Shown here piece after piece: positions 15,418 through 23,832 of a stretch of 41,413 bases of DNA (within the stretch, counting starts at the first letter, position 1; each line of letters opens with the position of its first letter). The stretch spans positions 1 to 41,413 of the forward strand of contig DAOTWP010000172.1 in the NCBI GenBank assembly GCA_034435675.1, written 5' to 3'. The position numbers and the translations under genes were made by a program. The notes under the pieces are model-generated. The model saw only the letters and a list, made by a program, of their open reading frames with translations, was not told the origin of the DNA and made no database searches. The DNA comes from DAOTWP01 sp034435675. GTDB lineage: Bacteria > Chloroflexota > Anaerolineae > Aggregatilineales > Phototrophicaceae.

Positions 15418-16302
15418 ATGGACAGGATGGCAGAAACAGCAGCAATTGGTGTAATTGGCGGTTCCGGTCTGTATGAGATGCCGGAAATCACAGATAAGAC
15501 TGTGCATCAGGTAGAGACACCGTTTGGCGCACCCAGCGCTGATATTGTGATTGGCACGCTACGTGGTAAGCGGGTTGCTTTTCTGCCGCGACACGGCGCA
15601 GGGCATAGCTACAGCCCCTCGACAGTGCCATATCGCGCCAATATCTACGCACTTAAGAGCCTCGGCGTGCGTTTTATCCTTTCGGTGAATGCCTGCGGGT
15701 CGCTTCGCGAGGATTATGCGCCAGGACATATCATCATTCCTGACCAGATTTACGACAATACCAAAAGCGAACGCGGCGGACGCAGCTTTTTTACGGAAGG
15801 GGTTGTTGGTCATATTGGGGTTGCCGACCCGTTCAGTACCGAACTCGCGCAGGTGCTTTATGATGCAACTCGCCGCGTTGAAGGCGCAGTCGTCCATAAA
15901 GGTGGCAATCTTGTGGTGATTGAAGGTCCGCGCTTTAGCACACGGGGCGAAAGCAACATTTACCGCCAGTGGGGGTGCAGTATCATCGGCATGACCAATG
16001 CGCCCGAAGCCTTTCTTGCGCGCGAAGCCGAAATTGCCTATGCCATCATGGCGCATGTCACCGATTACGATGTCTGGCACGAAGAGCCGGTCAACGTCGA
16101 GATGGTTATTAGAACGCTCAATCACAACCTGCAAATTGCCCAGGCGGCAGTCGCCAATGCTGTCGAAATGCTCGACGCGGCAGCAGTCTGGGCGTGTCAC
16201 ACGGCGCTGGATTATGCCTTCATCACCGCACGCGATGCCATGCCGCCCGAAAAACTGGCGCAGCTCAAGCCAATTGTTGGGCGCGCCCTGGGGATGGGCT
16301 GA
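15418..16302 (+). CDS. mtnP: S-methyl-5'-thioadenosine phosphorylase
   Basis: The 294-residue enzyme has the trimeric nucleoside phosphorylase fold. Phosphate-binding segments are IGGSGLY and FLPRHGAGHSYSPS (55-68), then PYRANIYALK and NACGSLRE. The substrate signature is EGPRFSTRGES, MTNAPEAFLAREAE and VTDYDVW. The M-T-N-x-P-E and D-Y-D pattern marks MTA phosphorylase rather than purine nucleoside phosphorylase. It releases adenine and 5-methylthioribose-1-phosphate from methylthioadenosine in methionine salvage. An in-frame extension runs back to 15223 but overlaps the SDR gene and shows no conservation; ATG 15418 (or 15427) gives the family N-terminus. It has no evident functional link to the envelope genes around it, though it lies only nine bases before the SEDS gene. 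Confidence 0.93.
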   Translation: MDRMAETAAIGVIGGSGLYEMPEITDKTVHQVETPFGAPSADIVIGTLRGKRVAFLPRHGAGHSYSPSTVPYRANIYALKSLGVRFILSVNACGSLREDYAPGHIIIPDQIYDNTKSERGGRSFFTEGVVGHIGVADPFSTELAQVLYDATRRVEGAVVHKGGNLVVIEGPRFSTRGESNIYRQWGCSIIGMTNAPEAFLAREAEIAYAIMAHVTDYDVWHEEPVNVEMVIRTLNHNLQIAQAAVANAVEMLDAAAVWACHTALDYAFITARDAMPPEKLAQLKPIVGRALGMG

Positions 16303-16311
16303 TCGCAGTTC

Positions 16312-17637
16312 ATGGCGGATTTCTGGCTTTCACAGGAACTGAGCCGGTTGGATATTGTGCCGAACCTGCACACAGAACGCGGGCTGCTGCTGCTGGGGGG
16401 TGTATTCGTATGGGTCAGCACGCTGGCACTTGCCAGCAATCCGTCTCACGAAAGCACCGTAGGCATCTGGCTCATTCCGGCAGTCTGGACACTATGCGCC
16501 ATGATCGGCAGCGAAGTGATGAACCGCTGGCTACCGCATCATGATCCGCTGATTTTCCCGTTGATCCTGTTTCTAAGCGGCTGGGGGTTGGTCATTGTTG
16601 AGCGTTTGATTCCAGCGTTCGCGTTGCGGCAGGTGCTGTGGTTGGCGCTTGCCAATGCTGCGCTGCTGCTAGTAGCGTGCTTGCCTCAGCCCCTGCGCTG
16701 GCTGCGCACCTATCGCTACACCCTGCTCTTTGGCGGGTTGGCGCTGCTTGTTAGTACTATTCTGCTGGGCAGCAACCCTTCTGACCCCACAGGCGAATTG
16801 GGTGCGCCGCAGTTATGGCTGGGCATAGCGGGTTTCTTCTTTCAGCCCTCGGAACTGCTGAAGATTGTACTGGTGGCGTTCCTCGCCAGTTATCTCGCCG
16901 AGCAGTACCCGATTATGCGTGCCGAAGGTCTGATCGACCAACCCCGCTTTCTGTCTATGTCGCCCCGCATTCTGGGTCCCATTCTGCTGATGTGGGGGCT
17001 TACAGCGGTGATCCTCGTCTGGCAGCGCGATCTGGGCACGGCAATCCTTTTCTTTGTCGTGTTCATGCTGCTGCTTTATCTAGCCAGCGGGAACGCCGTA
17101 ATCCTATTTAGCGCAGCTGTGCTGGTGGTGATTGCTGGGATTGCCGCCTACTTTCTGTTTGACGTGGTGCAGCTGCGCATTGACATCTGGCTGAATCCCT
17201 GGCCCGAGGCAGATGGGCGCGCCTATCAGATTGTGCAAAGCCTGATGGCATTTGCCGCTGGGGGTACTTTCGGCCAGGGCATTGGGCAGGGTGCGCCGGG
17301 ATTTATTCCGGTGGTTCATTCCGATTTTGTCTTCGCAGCGCTGGCGGAGGAATGGGGGTTGCTGGGCGTGGTGGTCGTTGTAGGTGTGTTTGCCGTGCTG
17401 GTCATGCGCGCGATGCGCACGGCAACCCTCCAGTCGGGTCGCCCGTTTAACGCGCTGCTCGCTGTCGGTCTCAGCTTGCTGCTGGGGGTGCAGGCACTGT
17501 TAATCATGGGCGGCGTGCTGCGGGTGCTGCCGCTGACCGGGGTTACGCTGCCGTACCTCAGTTATGGCGGCAGTTCGTTGGTGATCAGTTTTGTACTTGC
17601 CGGGCTGCTGCTGCGGTTATCTGCTGAGAATACCTGA
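16312..17637 (+). CDS. SEDS-family peptidoglycan glycosyltransferase (FtsW/RodA)
   Basis: The 441-residue polytopic protein has about 12 TM segments and the full set of SEDS motifs: FFFQPSELLKI, VWQRDLGTAILFF, a long extracytoplasmic loop with FIPVVHSD338FVFAALAEEWG, and the terminal LPYLSYGGSSLV. The Asp in the H-S/T-D-F-x-F-A motif is the residue needed for glycan polymerisation in RodA and FtsW, so this copy looks catalytically intact. SEDS enzymes polymerise lipid II and need a class B PBP partner. Its partner gene begins one base after its stop. The N-terminal 100 residues add extra helices, as in actinobacterial RodA. FtsW versus RodA cannot be decided from sequence alone; gene order favours the RodA-PbpA type. 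Confidence 0.92.
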   Translation: MADFWLSQELSRLDIVPNLHTERGLLLLGGVFVWVSTLALASNPSHESTVGIWLIPAVWTLCAMIGSEVMNRWLPHHDPLIFPLILFLSGWGLVIVERLIPAFALRQVLWLALANAALLLVACLPQPLRWLRTYRYTLLFGGLALLVSTILLGSNPSDPTGELGAPQLWLGIAGFFFQPSELLKIVLVAFLASYLAEQYPIMRAEGLIDQPRFLSMSPRILGPILLMWGLTAVILVWQRDLGTAILFFVVFMLLLYLASGNAVILFSAAVLVVIAGIAAYFLFDVVQLRIDIWLNPWPEADGRAYQIVQSLMAFAAGGTFGQGIGQGAPGFIPVVHSDFVFAALAEEWGLLGVVVVVGVFAVLVMRAMRTATLQSGRPFNALLAVGLSLLLGVQALLIMGGVLRVLPLTGVTLPYLSYGGSSLVISFVLAGLLLRLSAENT

Positions 17638-17638
17638 G

Positions 17639-19186
17639 ATGCAGTTCACGCGCGAAATCAACCGTCTTTTGTTTGGTCTGTTGATCAGCTTCTTTGTAAT
17701 TGTCCTCGCGGCGGCGCGCTGGGCAGTGTTTGGCGCTGAAAGTGTGCTGCAGCGAGAAGATAATCCCCGTCTGGTGATCGAAGAAGCTTCCATTCAGCGC
17801 GGCAGCATCTATGATCGTAATGATCGTTTGCTGGCTGTCACCTTCCCCCGCGAGGCATCGTTTCCGCCCGAATGCGAACCGTACCTTGCGCTGGATCTGT
17901 TTAATGTGGCTGATCTGTTTCGCTGTTATCCGTATCCCGCCGCCTTCAGTGCGGTAGGCTACTATAGTCTGGTCTACGGAGTGAGCGGCGCGGAGTCAGC
18001 ATATGACTCCTTGTTGCGCGGTGACCGCGAACCGGAAACGCTGAGCAGTTACTTCGATCGCGACATTCTGCACCTGCCGCAGCAGGGATCCGATGTGCAG
18101 CTAACGCTTGACCTCAGCGTGCAGACCCAGGTCGCGGCGGCAATGGGCAATCAACATGGCGCTGTTGTCGTGATTGCAGTACCCGGCGGTGAGGTGCTGA
18201 CTCTGCTCAGCCAGCCCGGTGTCGATCCCAATACGCTTGAACGTGATTGGGAGATGCTGGTGGCGGATGCTGGCAAGCCTTTTTTCAACCGGGCATTGCA
18301 GGGCGGCTACCAGCCAGGCGCGCTGCTGCAACTGCCACTGCTGAGCCTTGCCATCAGCAGCAATCAGCCACCGAACCGCCTGTATGACGCTGCGACTGCG
18401 CCGGTGCTTGTGGAAGATGTCGAAGTAGCCTGCCTGACGCCGACCGCAGATACCGCGCTGACCCTTCGTGACGCCTTTCTGGCGGGCTGCCCGCAGGCTT
18501 TCGTCATGCTGGCGCAGGAACAGGGCGTGGACGCTGTGCAGGCGCAGTATGTTGCTTTTCGGTTGGATCGTCCGCCAACGCTGCCGGGTTTCGTTGTCGA
18601 ACCGCCGCTTCCTGAGGCTACCCCAACCGCCGCTGCGCCGGCTGCGTTGCCCGTCACACCCGAAGCCGCAGCGGTTTTGCAGCCGAATGTGGATGTTACG
18701 CTGACCGAGGAGAACTTTTTACCGAATGTAGTTGGGCAGGGCACGATTACCGTCACACCACTGGAAATGGCGCTGCTGGTCGCTGCGCCGATCAATGGTG
18801 GCAATGCCCCCCAACCGATCATACTCAGGGCGACCCGTGCCCCCGGAACAACCGACTGGATGTCTGCCCGCCGCACGCTGCCGTCGGCAGCGGTGATGAC
18901 CGGAGTAACGTCTTTACAGGTACAGAGCGTGCTGCGCGAGAATGTCGCCACCGGCAGTGCATCTGCCGCGCAGCAGCCCGGTCTGGACATTGGCGGTCAG
19001 GTCGCAGTCGCCTATTCGGGCGAATCCACGCAGGCATGGTTCATCGGTTTTGCCACGCTCCCGGATGGCACGGGATTTGCTACCGCCGTAATTCTTGAAA
19101 ACAGCGCTGACTTTGCACTCGCGGCGCGCATCGGGGGCACTGCGCTGACAGCAGCGCACACCGCCGCGGGCGCTGCATCCCCCTGA
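17639..19186 (+). CDS. pbpA: Class B PBP-like protein with all three transpeptidase motifs lost (pseudo-PbpA)
   Basis: The 515-residue product has the PbpA layout: an N-terminal TM helix (about 8-27), the linker motif EEASIQRGSIYDRNDRLLAV, a VGYYSLVYGVSGAESAYD block, DVQLTLDLSVQTQVAAAM and GAVVVI-PGGEVLTLLSQPGVDPN. The transpeptidase region continues with FNRALQGGYQPG, but the SxxK that should follow is A228-L-L-Q231. The SxN motif is G283-C-P285, and the KTG motif is Q454-V-A456 before TQAWFIGFA. All active-site residues are therefore changed while the scaffold and the late PLEMALLVAAPINGG block remain. A Pro/Ala/Thr-rich insertion lies around 320-350. The reading frame is intact, so this is not a decayed gene. 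ATG 17639 is one base past the SEDS stop, and the longer in-frame extension from 17591 lies inside the SEDS gene. It probably acts as a non-catalytic SEDS partner. Confidence 0.87.
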   Translation: MQFTREINRLLFGLLISFFVIVLAAARWAVFGAESVLQREDNPRLVIEEASIQRGSIYDRNDRLLAVTFPREASFPPECEPYLALDLFNVADLFRCYPYPAAFSAVGYYSLVYGVSGAESAYDSLLRGDREPETLSSYFDRDILHLPQQGSDVQLTLDLSVQTQVAAAMGNQHGAVVVIAVPGGEVLTLLSQPGVDPNTLERDWEMLVADAGKPFFNRALQGGYQPGALLQLPLLSLAISSNQPPNRLYDAATAPVLVEDVEVACLTPTADTALTLRDAFLAGCPQAFVMLAQEQGVDAVQAQYVAFRLDRPPTLPGFVVEPPLPEATPTAAAPAALPVTPEAAAVLQPNVDVTLTEENFLPNVVGQGTITVTPLEMALLVAAPINGGNAPQPIILRATRAPGTTDWMSARRTLPSAAVMTGVTSLQVQSVLRENVATGSASAAQQPGLDIGGQVAVAYSGESTQAWFIGFATLPDGTGFATAVILENSADFALAARIGGTALTAAHTAAGAASP

Positions 19187-19196
19187 TCTGCGCCTA

Positions 19197-20270
19197 TCAT
19201 TCAACGGGCACCGTTGAGAGCGCGCTGTTGTCCACCGGCTGCGGGCTGCGATGTTCCAGTGTCGCCAGCTCCGCTTCAAGCTCCTGCGGGAACAGGCGCT
19301 TGTGGAAAACGAACGCCGTTCCCAGCCCGACGAGTACGCGAAACCATTTGCTGAAAAAGTCCTGGACAATGGCTGCTGCCGCCGCGCTTGCCGGTGGCAT
19401 GCCTACCAGCGAAATCAGCAGCACGGTGTTACTGATCTCAGTAGCGCCTGCGCCGTTTGGGATCAGGCTCAATGCGCCGACGGCTGAGGCTACTCCTGTA
19501 ATGAACATGATTTGCAGAAAGGACAGTGTGTTAATCTCAACGCCGAAACCGCGGGCGACGATCACAAAACTGAACACGGTTGACAGGTAGACCCCAACGC
19601 CTAGAAAACTGGTGGGGATCACATGGCGCAGGCTGAAGATTTCGCGACTGCTTTCGTAAAAGGCGAATAACCAGCCATGTAGTCTGCGGATCAGGGGCAG
19701 ATGTTTGAGGATGTCGAGGCAGAAGTAGACGAGAGGTCGGATCTGCACAATAATCAAACCGGCTGCCAACACGCTGCCCGCAGAGAGAATCAGCCAGCGG
19801 TAATTGCCAATGTCCAGTTGATCGCCCGCCAGCAGCACTGCCGCAACCATAATCACAATCACGGCGATACCGTCAACGATGCGTTCTGCCAGCACTACCG
19901 GCGTGCTTCGTGCAATGGGAGTGCCGGTCTTCATTTTCAGGATCACCGCTTTGAGTACTTCGGCAATTTTGCCGGGACTGATCACCAGCGTAAAGCCAGA
20001 CACAAACAGCACAATGCTGTCTAGCAGGCTGATTTTGCGCCGCGCATCAATCACACCCAGATAGTAGTGCCACTCCAAAAACCGGAAGACCCCGGCGGAT
20101 AGCTGGAGCAGCGCCAGTGGAATCAACAGATGCACAGGGAATGTCTGCATTGCCTGTAACACGTCGCCCGTACTCAGGTCTTGCTGATTATCAAGGACAA
20201 TCAACAGCACAATATAAACTGCCAGCGCAATACCCAGTCCAAGCAGAATGCGATTGCGATACTTACGCAT
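19197..20270 (-). CDS. UPF0104 / lysylphosphatidylglycerol-synthase-type membrane protein
   Basis: The 357-residue protein has about eight TM helices and belongs to PF03706, the flippase-like membrane domain of MprF, here without the aminoacyl-transferase domain. Typical features are RFLEWHYYLGVI after the second helix, SGFTLVISPGKIAEVLKA, the VVLAERIVDGIAVI helix and SLIPNGAGATEIS near the C-terminus. Relatives are often encoded with glycosyltransferases, and some are proposed lipid or glycolipid transporters. The start at 20270 has AGGAG five bases upstream; an open extension to 20444 has no such support and contains the promoter. Its stop is ten bases from the end of the PBP-like gene on the other strand, with no terminator between them. 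Confidence 0.85.
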   Translation of the reverse strand: MRKYRNRILLGLGIALAVYIVLLIVLDNQQDLSTGDVLQAMQTFPVHLLIPLALLQLSAGVFRFLEWHYYLGVIDARRKISLLDSIVLFVSGFTLVISPGKIAEVLKAVILKMKTGTPIARSTPVVLAERIVDGIAVIVIMVAAVLLAGDQLDIGNYRWLILSAGSVLAAGLIIVQIRPLVYFCLDILKHLPLIRRLHGWLFAFYESSREIFSLRHVIPTSFLGVGVYLSTVFSFVIVARGFGVEINTLSFLQIMFITGVASAVGALSLIPNGAGATEISNTVLLISLVGMPPASAAAAAIVQDFFSKWFRVLVGLGTAFVFHKRLFPQELEAELATLEHRSPQPVDNSALSTVPVE

Positions 20271-20307
20271 GGAGACTCCTGAATCCAGATGCGATAATGC
20301 GCCCGGC

Positions 20308-20316
20308 ATTGTAACA
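20308..20316 (-). promoter_or_regulatory. Extended -10 promoter of the UPF0104 gene
   Basis: Read on the minus strand, TGTTACAAT contains TACAAT (20313-20308) with an upstream TG. Transcription would start near 20301, about 30 bases before the ATG at 20270. No good -35 is seen. Confidence 0.45.
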
Positions 20317-20535
20317 GCCTGCCGCATAGGGGTACAGCTTGAGCTTGTGCAGTGTCGCTGTGCGGTCCAGCGTTGGATGAGTACGCGGCATGCGGTGCTG
20401 GGGCGCAGGGCAAGCGGTGGTTTCCACCCGTGCAATTTGGTCACGTGTGTGTAAAACTACAAAAAAAGTCTGGACGGTGGGGTAGTTTATCACTTAGGCT
20501 AATGTGCTCAGTAGTTGGAGACGAACTGGATTCTC

Positions 20536-22038
20536 ATGGGTGTGCATAACGAATTTCCTCACAATGCGCCAGAACACGCCAACGGTGGGTTGCAACCACC
20601 GCCGCGTTTTCTATTATGGTCACTGGTAGTCTTGTTTGTGCTCACGGTGATCGGTGTGATTGCCGGGGTGATGATTTTTCGCAACGTCCTGACACGCGGG
20701 CAGCAGGAAGCAGTAGTGAACCGGTTGCCGTTTATGGAAGCGCTGCTGCCTTCTCTGCCGCCAACCCCGGAAGGTGGTGTGATCCCGACCCTTCCCGTGG
20801 CAACCCAAGGCGGAACGTCGCCGCTTGATTTGCTGGCTCCTTTGCCAACCCTGACTGTTCCAGGGGAGCAAACGCCTGAAATCATGCAGAGCACGGAAAC
20901 GGTTGGTCTGGTGCCGTCGCCTACTGCAACGACAGCCACGACTGCGCTGCCTGCCAGCACCCCAACGACAGCCCCAACAGCGACACCCGCCATGGCAGCA
21001 ACCCCTGCTCCTGTAGGGGCGCAAAGTGTAACCTCTAACCTGGCTGCCCGCCCCAGCTATGCGCTGCTGACCGGTTTCGTTCACGAGCAGCAAACGTGGA
21101 ATAACTGCGGTCCTGCCACCGTGACGATTGCGCTTAGCTACTACGGATGGCGGCGGGACCAAACCTTTGCGGCAGATGTTCTCAAACCGAACAGCGAAGA
21201 CAAGAACGTCAGCCCCGGCGAAATGGTCGCGTTTGTCAATTCCGAAACCGGGGTGAACGCCCTCACGCGCATCGGCGGCGATCTGGAGATGGTCAAACAG
21301 TTTATTGCCAATGGTTTCCCGGTGATTGTCGAACGCGGCTACGCACCCGAAGGCTATGACTGGATTGGACATTATCAGACCATCGTCGGTTATGACGATG
21401 CCCAGCGTGTTTTTTACATCTACGATAGTTTCCTCGGTTCGGGCGAACATGGCGAGGGTATCACCGAGTCATATGATGCGGTTGACTCGTGGTGGCGGCA
21501 CTTTGGTCGCACCTTCATTGTTATTTACGAACCTGCGCGCGAAGGGCTGGTCGCGCAGATTCTCGGTGGTCGCGTTGATCTGGTCAGCGCGGCGGAAAAC
21601 GCCCTCGCGGTGGCGCAGGCAGAGGCGCGCGCCAACCCCGCTGACCCCCATGCATGGTTTAACATCGGGACGGCGTTCACCCTGCTGGGGCGCTATACCA
21701 TGAATGCTGGGGATGATGCCGCCGCGCGACAGTACTACAGTTCTGCGGCAGCTGCATATGATGAGGCATGGGCGCATCGTGTGCCCTGGCGGATGACCTG
21801 GTATCAGTTTGGTCCGTTTGAGGCATACTTCTATGCCGGGCGTTATGACGATGTGTTGACACTGGTGGACATCAATCTGGCGAACACCGATTATGTCGAA
21901 GAAACCTACTACTGGCAGGGGCGCGTGTTTGAGGCACGGGGCGAAACCCAGCAGGCAGTCAACGCCTATCGGATCGTGCTGCGCCGTAACCCGAATTTTG
22001 CCCCCGCGCAGGAGGGGTTGAACCGGTTGAACAGCTAG
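20536..22038 (+). CDS. Membrane-anchored C39-like peptidase with C-terminal TPR
   Basis: The 500-residue protein starts with a TM helix (about 25-48), then an extracellular Pro/Thr/Ala-rich stalk (70-165). A C39-like papain-fold domain (170-320) follows with WNNC191GPATVTIALSYYGW, IGH279YQTIVGYDD and YIYD297SFLG, giving a plausible Cys-His-Asp triad. The last 150 residues contain at least two TPR-like units (AWFNIGTAFTLLGRY..., YYWQGRVFEARGETQQAVNAYRIVL). No ABC transporter or bacteriocin gene is near, so it is not a bacteriocin-leader peptidase; the domain faces outwards. ATG 20536 is preferred; TTG 20515 in frame is an alternative start. A weak promoter (TGGACG, 18 bases, TAGGCT at 20495-20500) precedes it. 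Substrate unknown. Confidence 0.85.
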   Translation: MGVHNEFPHNAPEHANGGLQPPPRFLLWSLVVLFVLTVIGVIAGVMIFRNVLTRGQQEAVVNRLPFMEALLPSLPPTPEGGVIPTLPVATQGGTSPLDLLAPLPTLTVPGEQTPEIMQSTETVGLVPSPTATTATTALPASTPTTAPTATPAMAATPAPVGAQSVTSNLAARPSYALLTGFVHEQQTWNNCGPATVTIALSYYGWRRDQTFAADVLKPNSEDKNVSPGEMVAFVNSETGVNALTRIGGDLEMVKQFIANGFPVIVERGYAPEGYDWIGHYQTIVGYDDAQRVFYIYDSFLGSGEHGEGITESYDAVDSWWRHFGRTFIVIYEPAREGLVAQILGGRVDLVSAAENALAVAQAEARANPADPHAWFNIGTAFTLLGRYTMNAGDDAAARQYYSSAAAAYDEAWAHRVPWRMTWYQFGPFEAYFYAGRYDDVLTLVDINLANTDYVEETYYWQGRVFEARGETQQAVNAYRIVLRRNPNFAPAQEGLNRLNS

Positions 22039-22089
22039 CTCACCTACAAAATGACACTATCGGGTAAGCAAGGGCGTTAATCCTTTTGT

Positions 22090-22114
22090 CCGGCAAGCAG
22101 CTTAATCTTGCCGG
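22090..22114 (+). promoter_or_regulatory. Perfect 8-bp hairpin or dyad before murJ
   Basis: CCGGCAAG (22090-22097) and CTTGCCGG (22107-22114) are exact reverse complements around a nine-base loop. There is no U-tract, so it does not look like an intrinsic terminator of the C39 gene. Its centre is about 45 bases before the murJ ATG, a place for an operator or a leader structure. Confidence 0.4.
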
Positions 22115-22146
22115 CATACTGCCTTAACAGGATGGAGTATAGGACG

Positions 22147-23832
22147 ATGGAAGCACAAGCTCTTCCACCGCAAGGCGATCACCGCCAGCGCAACCGCCAG
22201 ATTGCCCGTTCAACACTTGTGGTGATGCTGGCATTTGGCGCAGCAAAGGCAATCAGCCTGCTACAAACTTTCATCATTGCCCGCACATTTGGCGTCGGGC
22301 GGGTGTGGGACACCTTTGTTGCCGCGAACCGCGTGCCGGAACTGATCTTCACGCTGATTGCAGGCGGTGCGCTGGCAACTGCGTTTATTCCCATCTTTAC
22401 CGGCTTCCTTGCCCGCGAGGATCAGGCAGGCGCCTGGCGTGTTGCCAGCCATGTAATCAACACGATCTTTACAACTACGCTGGTCATCAGTGTGCTGGTC
22501 TTTGTGCTTGCGCCCTGGCTGGTAGAAACTGTTGTTGCGCCGGGCTTTGATACGCAGGGCGTGCAGCAGACCGCCGAACTGATGCGCATTATGCTGCTGA
22601 GTACGCTGATTTTCTCTGTCAGCGGCATTGTGATGGGCATTTTGCAGAGTCACAATCACTTCCTGTTGCCCGCGCTGGCACCGATTATGTTTGACCTCGG
22701 CATCCTGTTTGGCGTGGTGTTCCTGCTCGATTCTTTCGGGGTTCACGGGATCGCTATGGGGGCTGTACTAGGCGCAGCACTGCATCTGGGGATTCAAGTG
22801 CCCGGATTGATCCATTTCCGCGTACGCTGGACGCCCCGCTGGGGTTTTGACGATCCCATGCTGTGGAAAGTCATTCGCTTGATGATTCCCCGTGTTGGTG
22901 GGCTGGGGGTGTTCAGCCTGAATTTCATCATCATGAACAATATTGCCTCACGGCTGGGGGCGGGCGCGATCAGTGCGCTGGACTGGGGCTGGCGGCTGAT
23001 GCAGATTCCGCAAACGCTGCTGGGCACGGCGATGGGCGTGGTGATCTTCCCCACGCTGGCAGCACTGAGCGAACAGGGTGATGAAAGCGGCAAACGCGAT
23101 GCCATGTCTGGCGCGCTGCGTTTTATACTTGCCGCGACGATCCCCGCTTCGGTTGGACTGGTGTTTGTTGGGCAGTCGCTAATCTCCCTGTTGGAAGGCG
23201 GTGCATTCGATACCTCTGCCTCTGCATGGGTTTACAGCACACTGCGCGCTTTTGCGCTCGGGCTGATTGTGCATTCAGCATTAGAAGTGGTGGCGCGCAG
23301 TTTCTACGCGGACAAAGACACCCTCACACCGTTCTGGGCGGCGCTGGGCGGCGCAGCAATCAATCTTGTGCTGTCAGTTCTGCTCAGCGGCGTGACACAG
23401 GTGGTGCAGCCTGCCGCCTACAACGCCCTGACCTACCCGCTGCTGCCGGTGCAGTTTGAACCGACGTATGGTAATGTCAGTGGGCTGGCACTGGCAAACT
23501 CGCTTGGGGTGATGTTTGAGGTCGGGCTGCTGCTGGCTATCCTGCGGCAGCGCTGGCATGGTGTCAAGGAGCATGTGCTTGTGGGAACGGTGTTGAAAGC
23601 GACTGCCGCCAGCCTGGTTATGGCAGTGGCGATTGTACTGGTCAATACCCTGTGGACAGCGCTGGGGTTCGCCGATCGGGGAATAATATTTACGATTGCA
23701 CAGGTGGGTGTGGAAACTGTGTCAGGGTTGGTTGTATTCTTGCTGGCGGGAATGCTGCTGCAAATGGAGGAACTGCGGATGCTTTGGGGACTGTTCTGGC
23801 GGCGTGCTAAACTTGCGGAGGCAACAGTATGA
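22147..23832 (+). CDS. murJ: Lipid II flippase MurJ
   Basis: The 561-residue protein has 14 predicted TM helices and the MVF/MurJ pattern: the opening STLVVMLAFGAAKAISLLQ, GVGRVWDTFVAANRVPELIF, GALATAFIPIF, and VFLLDSFGVHGIAMGAVLGA and PRVGGLGVFSLNFIIMN further on. MurJ moves lipid II across the membrane for wall synthesis; in actinobacteria it is also the FhaA partner, a link to the fha operon at 13353. No kinase-like C-terminal domain is fused. ATG 22147 is preferred: an upstream GGAG and GGA sit close by; the in-frame TTG at 22108 overlaps the hairpin and is unlikely. The next gene overlaps by four bases (ATGA). Confidence 0.93.
   Translation: MEAQALPPQGDHRQRNRQIARSTLVVMLAFGAAKAISLLQTFIIARTFGVGRVWDTFVAANRVPELIFTLIAGGALATAFIPIFTGFLAREDQAGAWRVASHVINTIFTTTLVISVLVFVLAPWLVETVVAPGFDTQGVQQTAELMRIMLLSTLIFSVSGIVMGILQSHNHFLLPALAPIMFDLGILFGVVFLLDSFGVHGIAMGAVLGAALHLGIQVPGLIHFRVRWTPRWGFDDPMLWKVIRLMIPRVGGLGVFSLNFIIMNNIASRLGAGAISALDWGWRLMQIPQTLLGTAMGVVIFPTLAALSEQGDESGKRDAMSGALRFILAATIPASVGLVFVGQSLISLLEGGAFDTSASAWVYSTLRAFALGLIVHSALEVVARSFYADKDTLTPFWAALGGAAINLVLSVLLSGVTQVVQPAAYNALTYPLLPVQFEPTYGNVSGLALANSLGVMFEVGLLLAILRQRWHGVKEHVLVGTVLKATAASLVMAVAIVLVNTLWTALGFADRGIIFTIAQVGVETVSGLVVFLLAGMLLQMEELRMLWGLFWRRAKLAEATV

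Noticed and set aside
17639..19186. Sequencing error or pseudogene as the reason for missing PBP motifs
   Set aside because: The changes are amino acid substitutions in an unbroken frame at three separate places, with flanking residues still conserved; frameshifts or stops would be expected from error or decay.
20271..20444. N-terminal extension of the UPF0104 protein
   Set aside because: It contains the likely promoter and lacks a ribosome-binding site, while the ATG at 20270 has AGGAG in the right place.
20941..21010. Thr/Pro/Ala runs as glycosylation or repeat locus in the C39 gene
   Set aside because: The stretch has no regular period at the DNA level; it is ordinary low-complexity linker.
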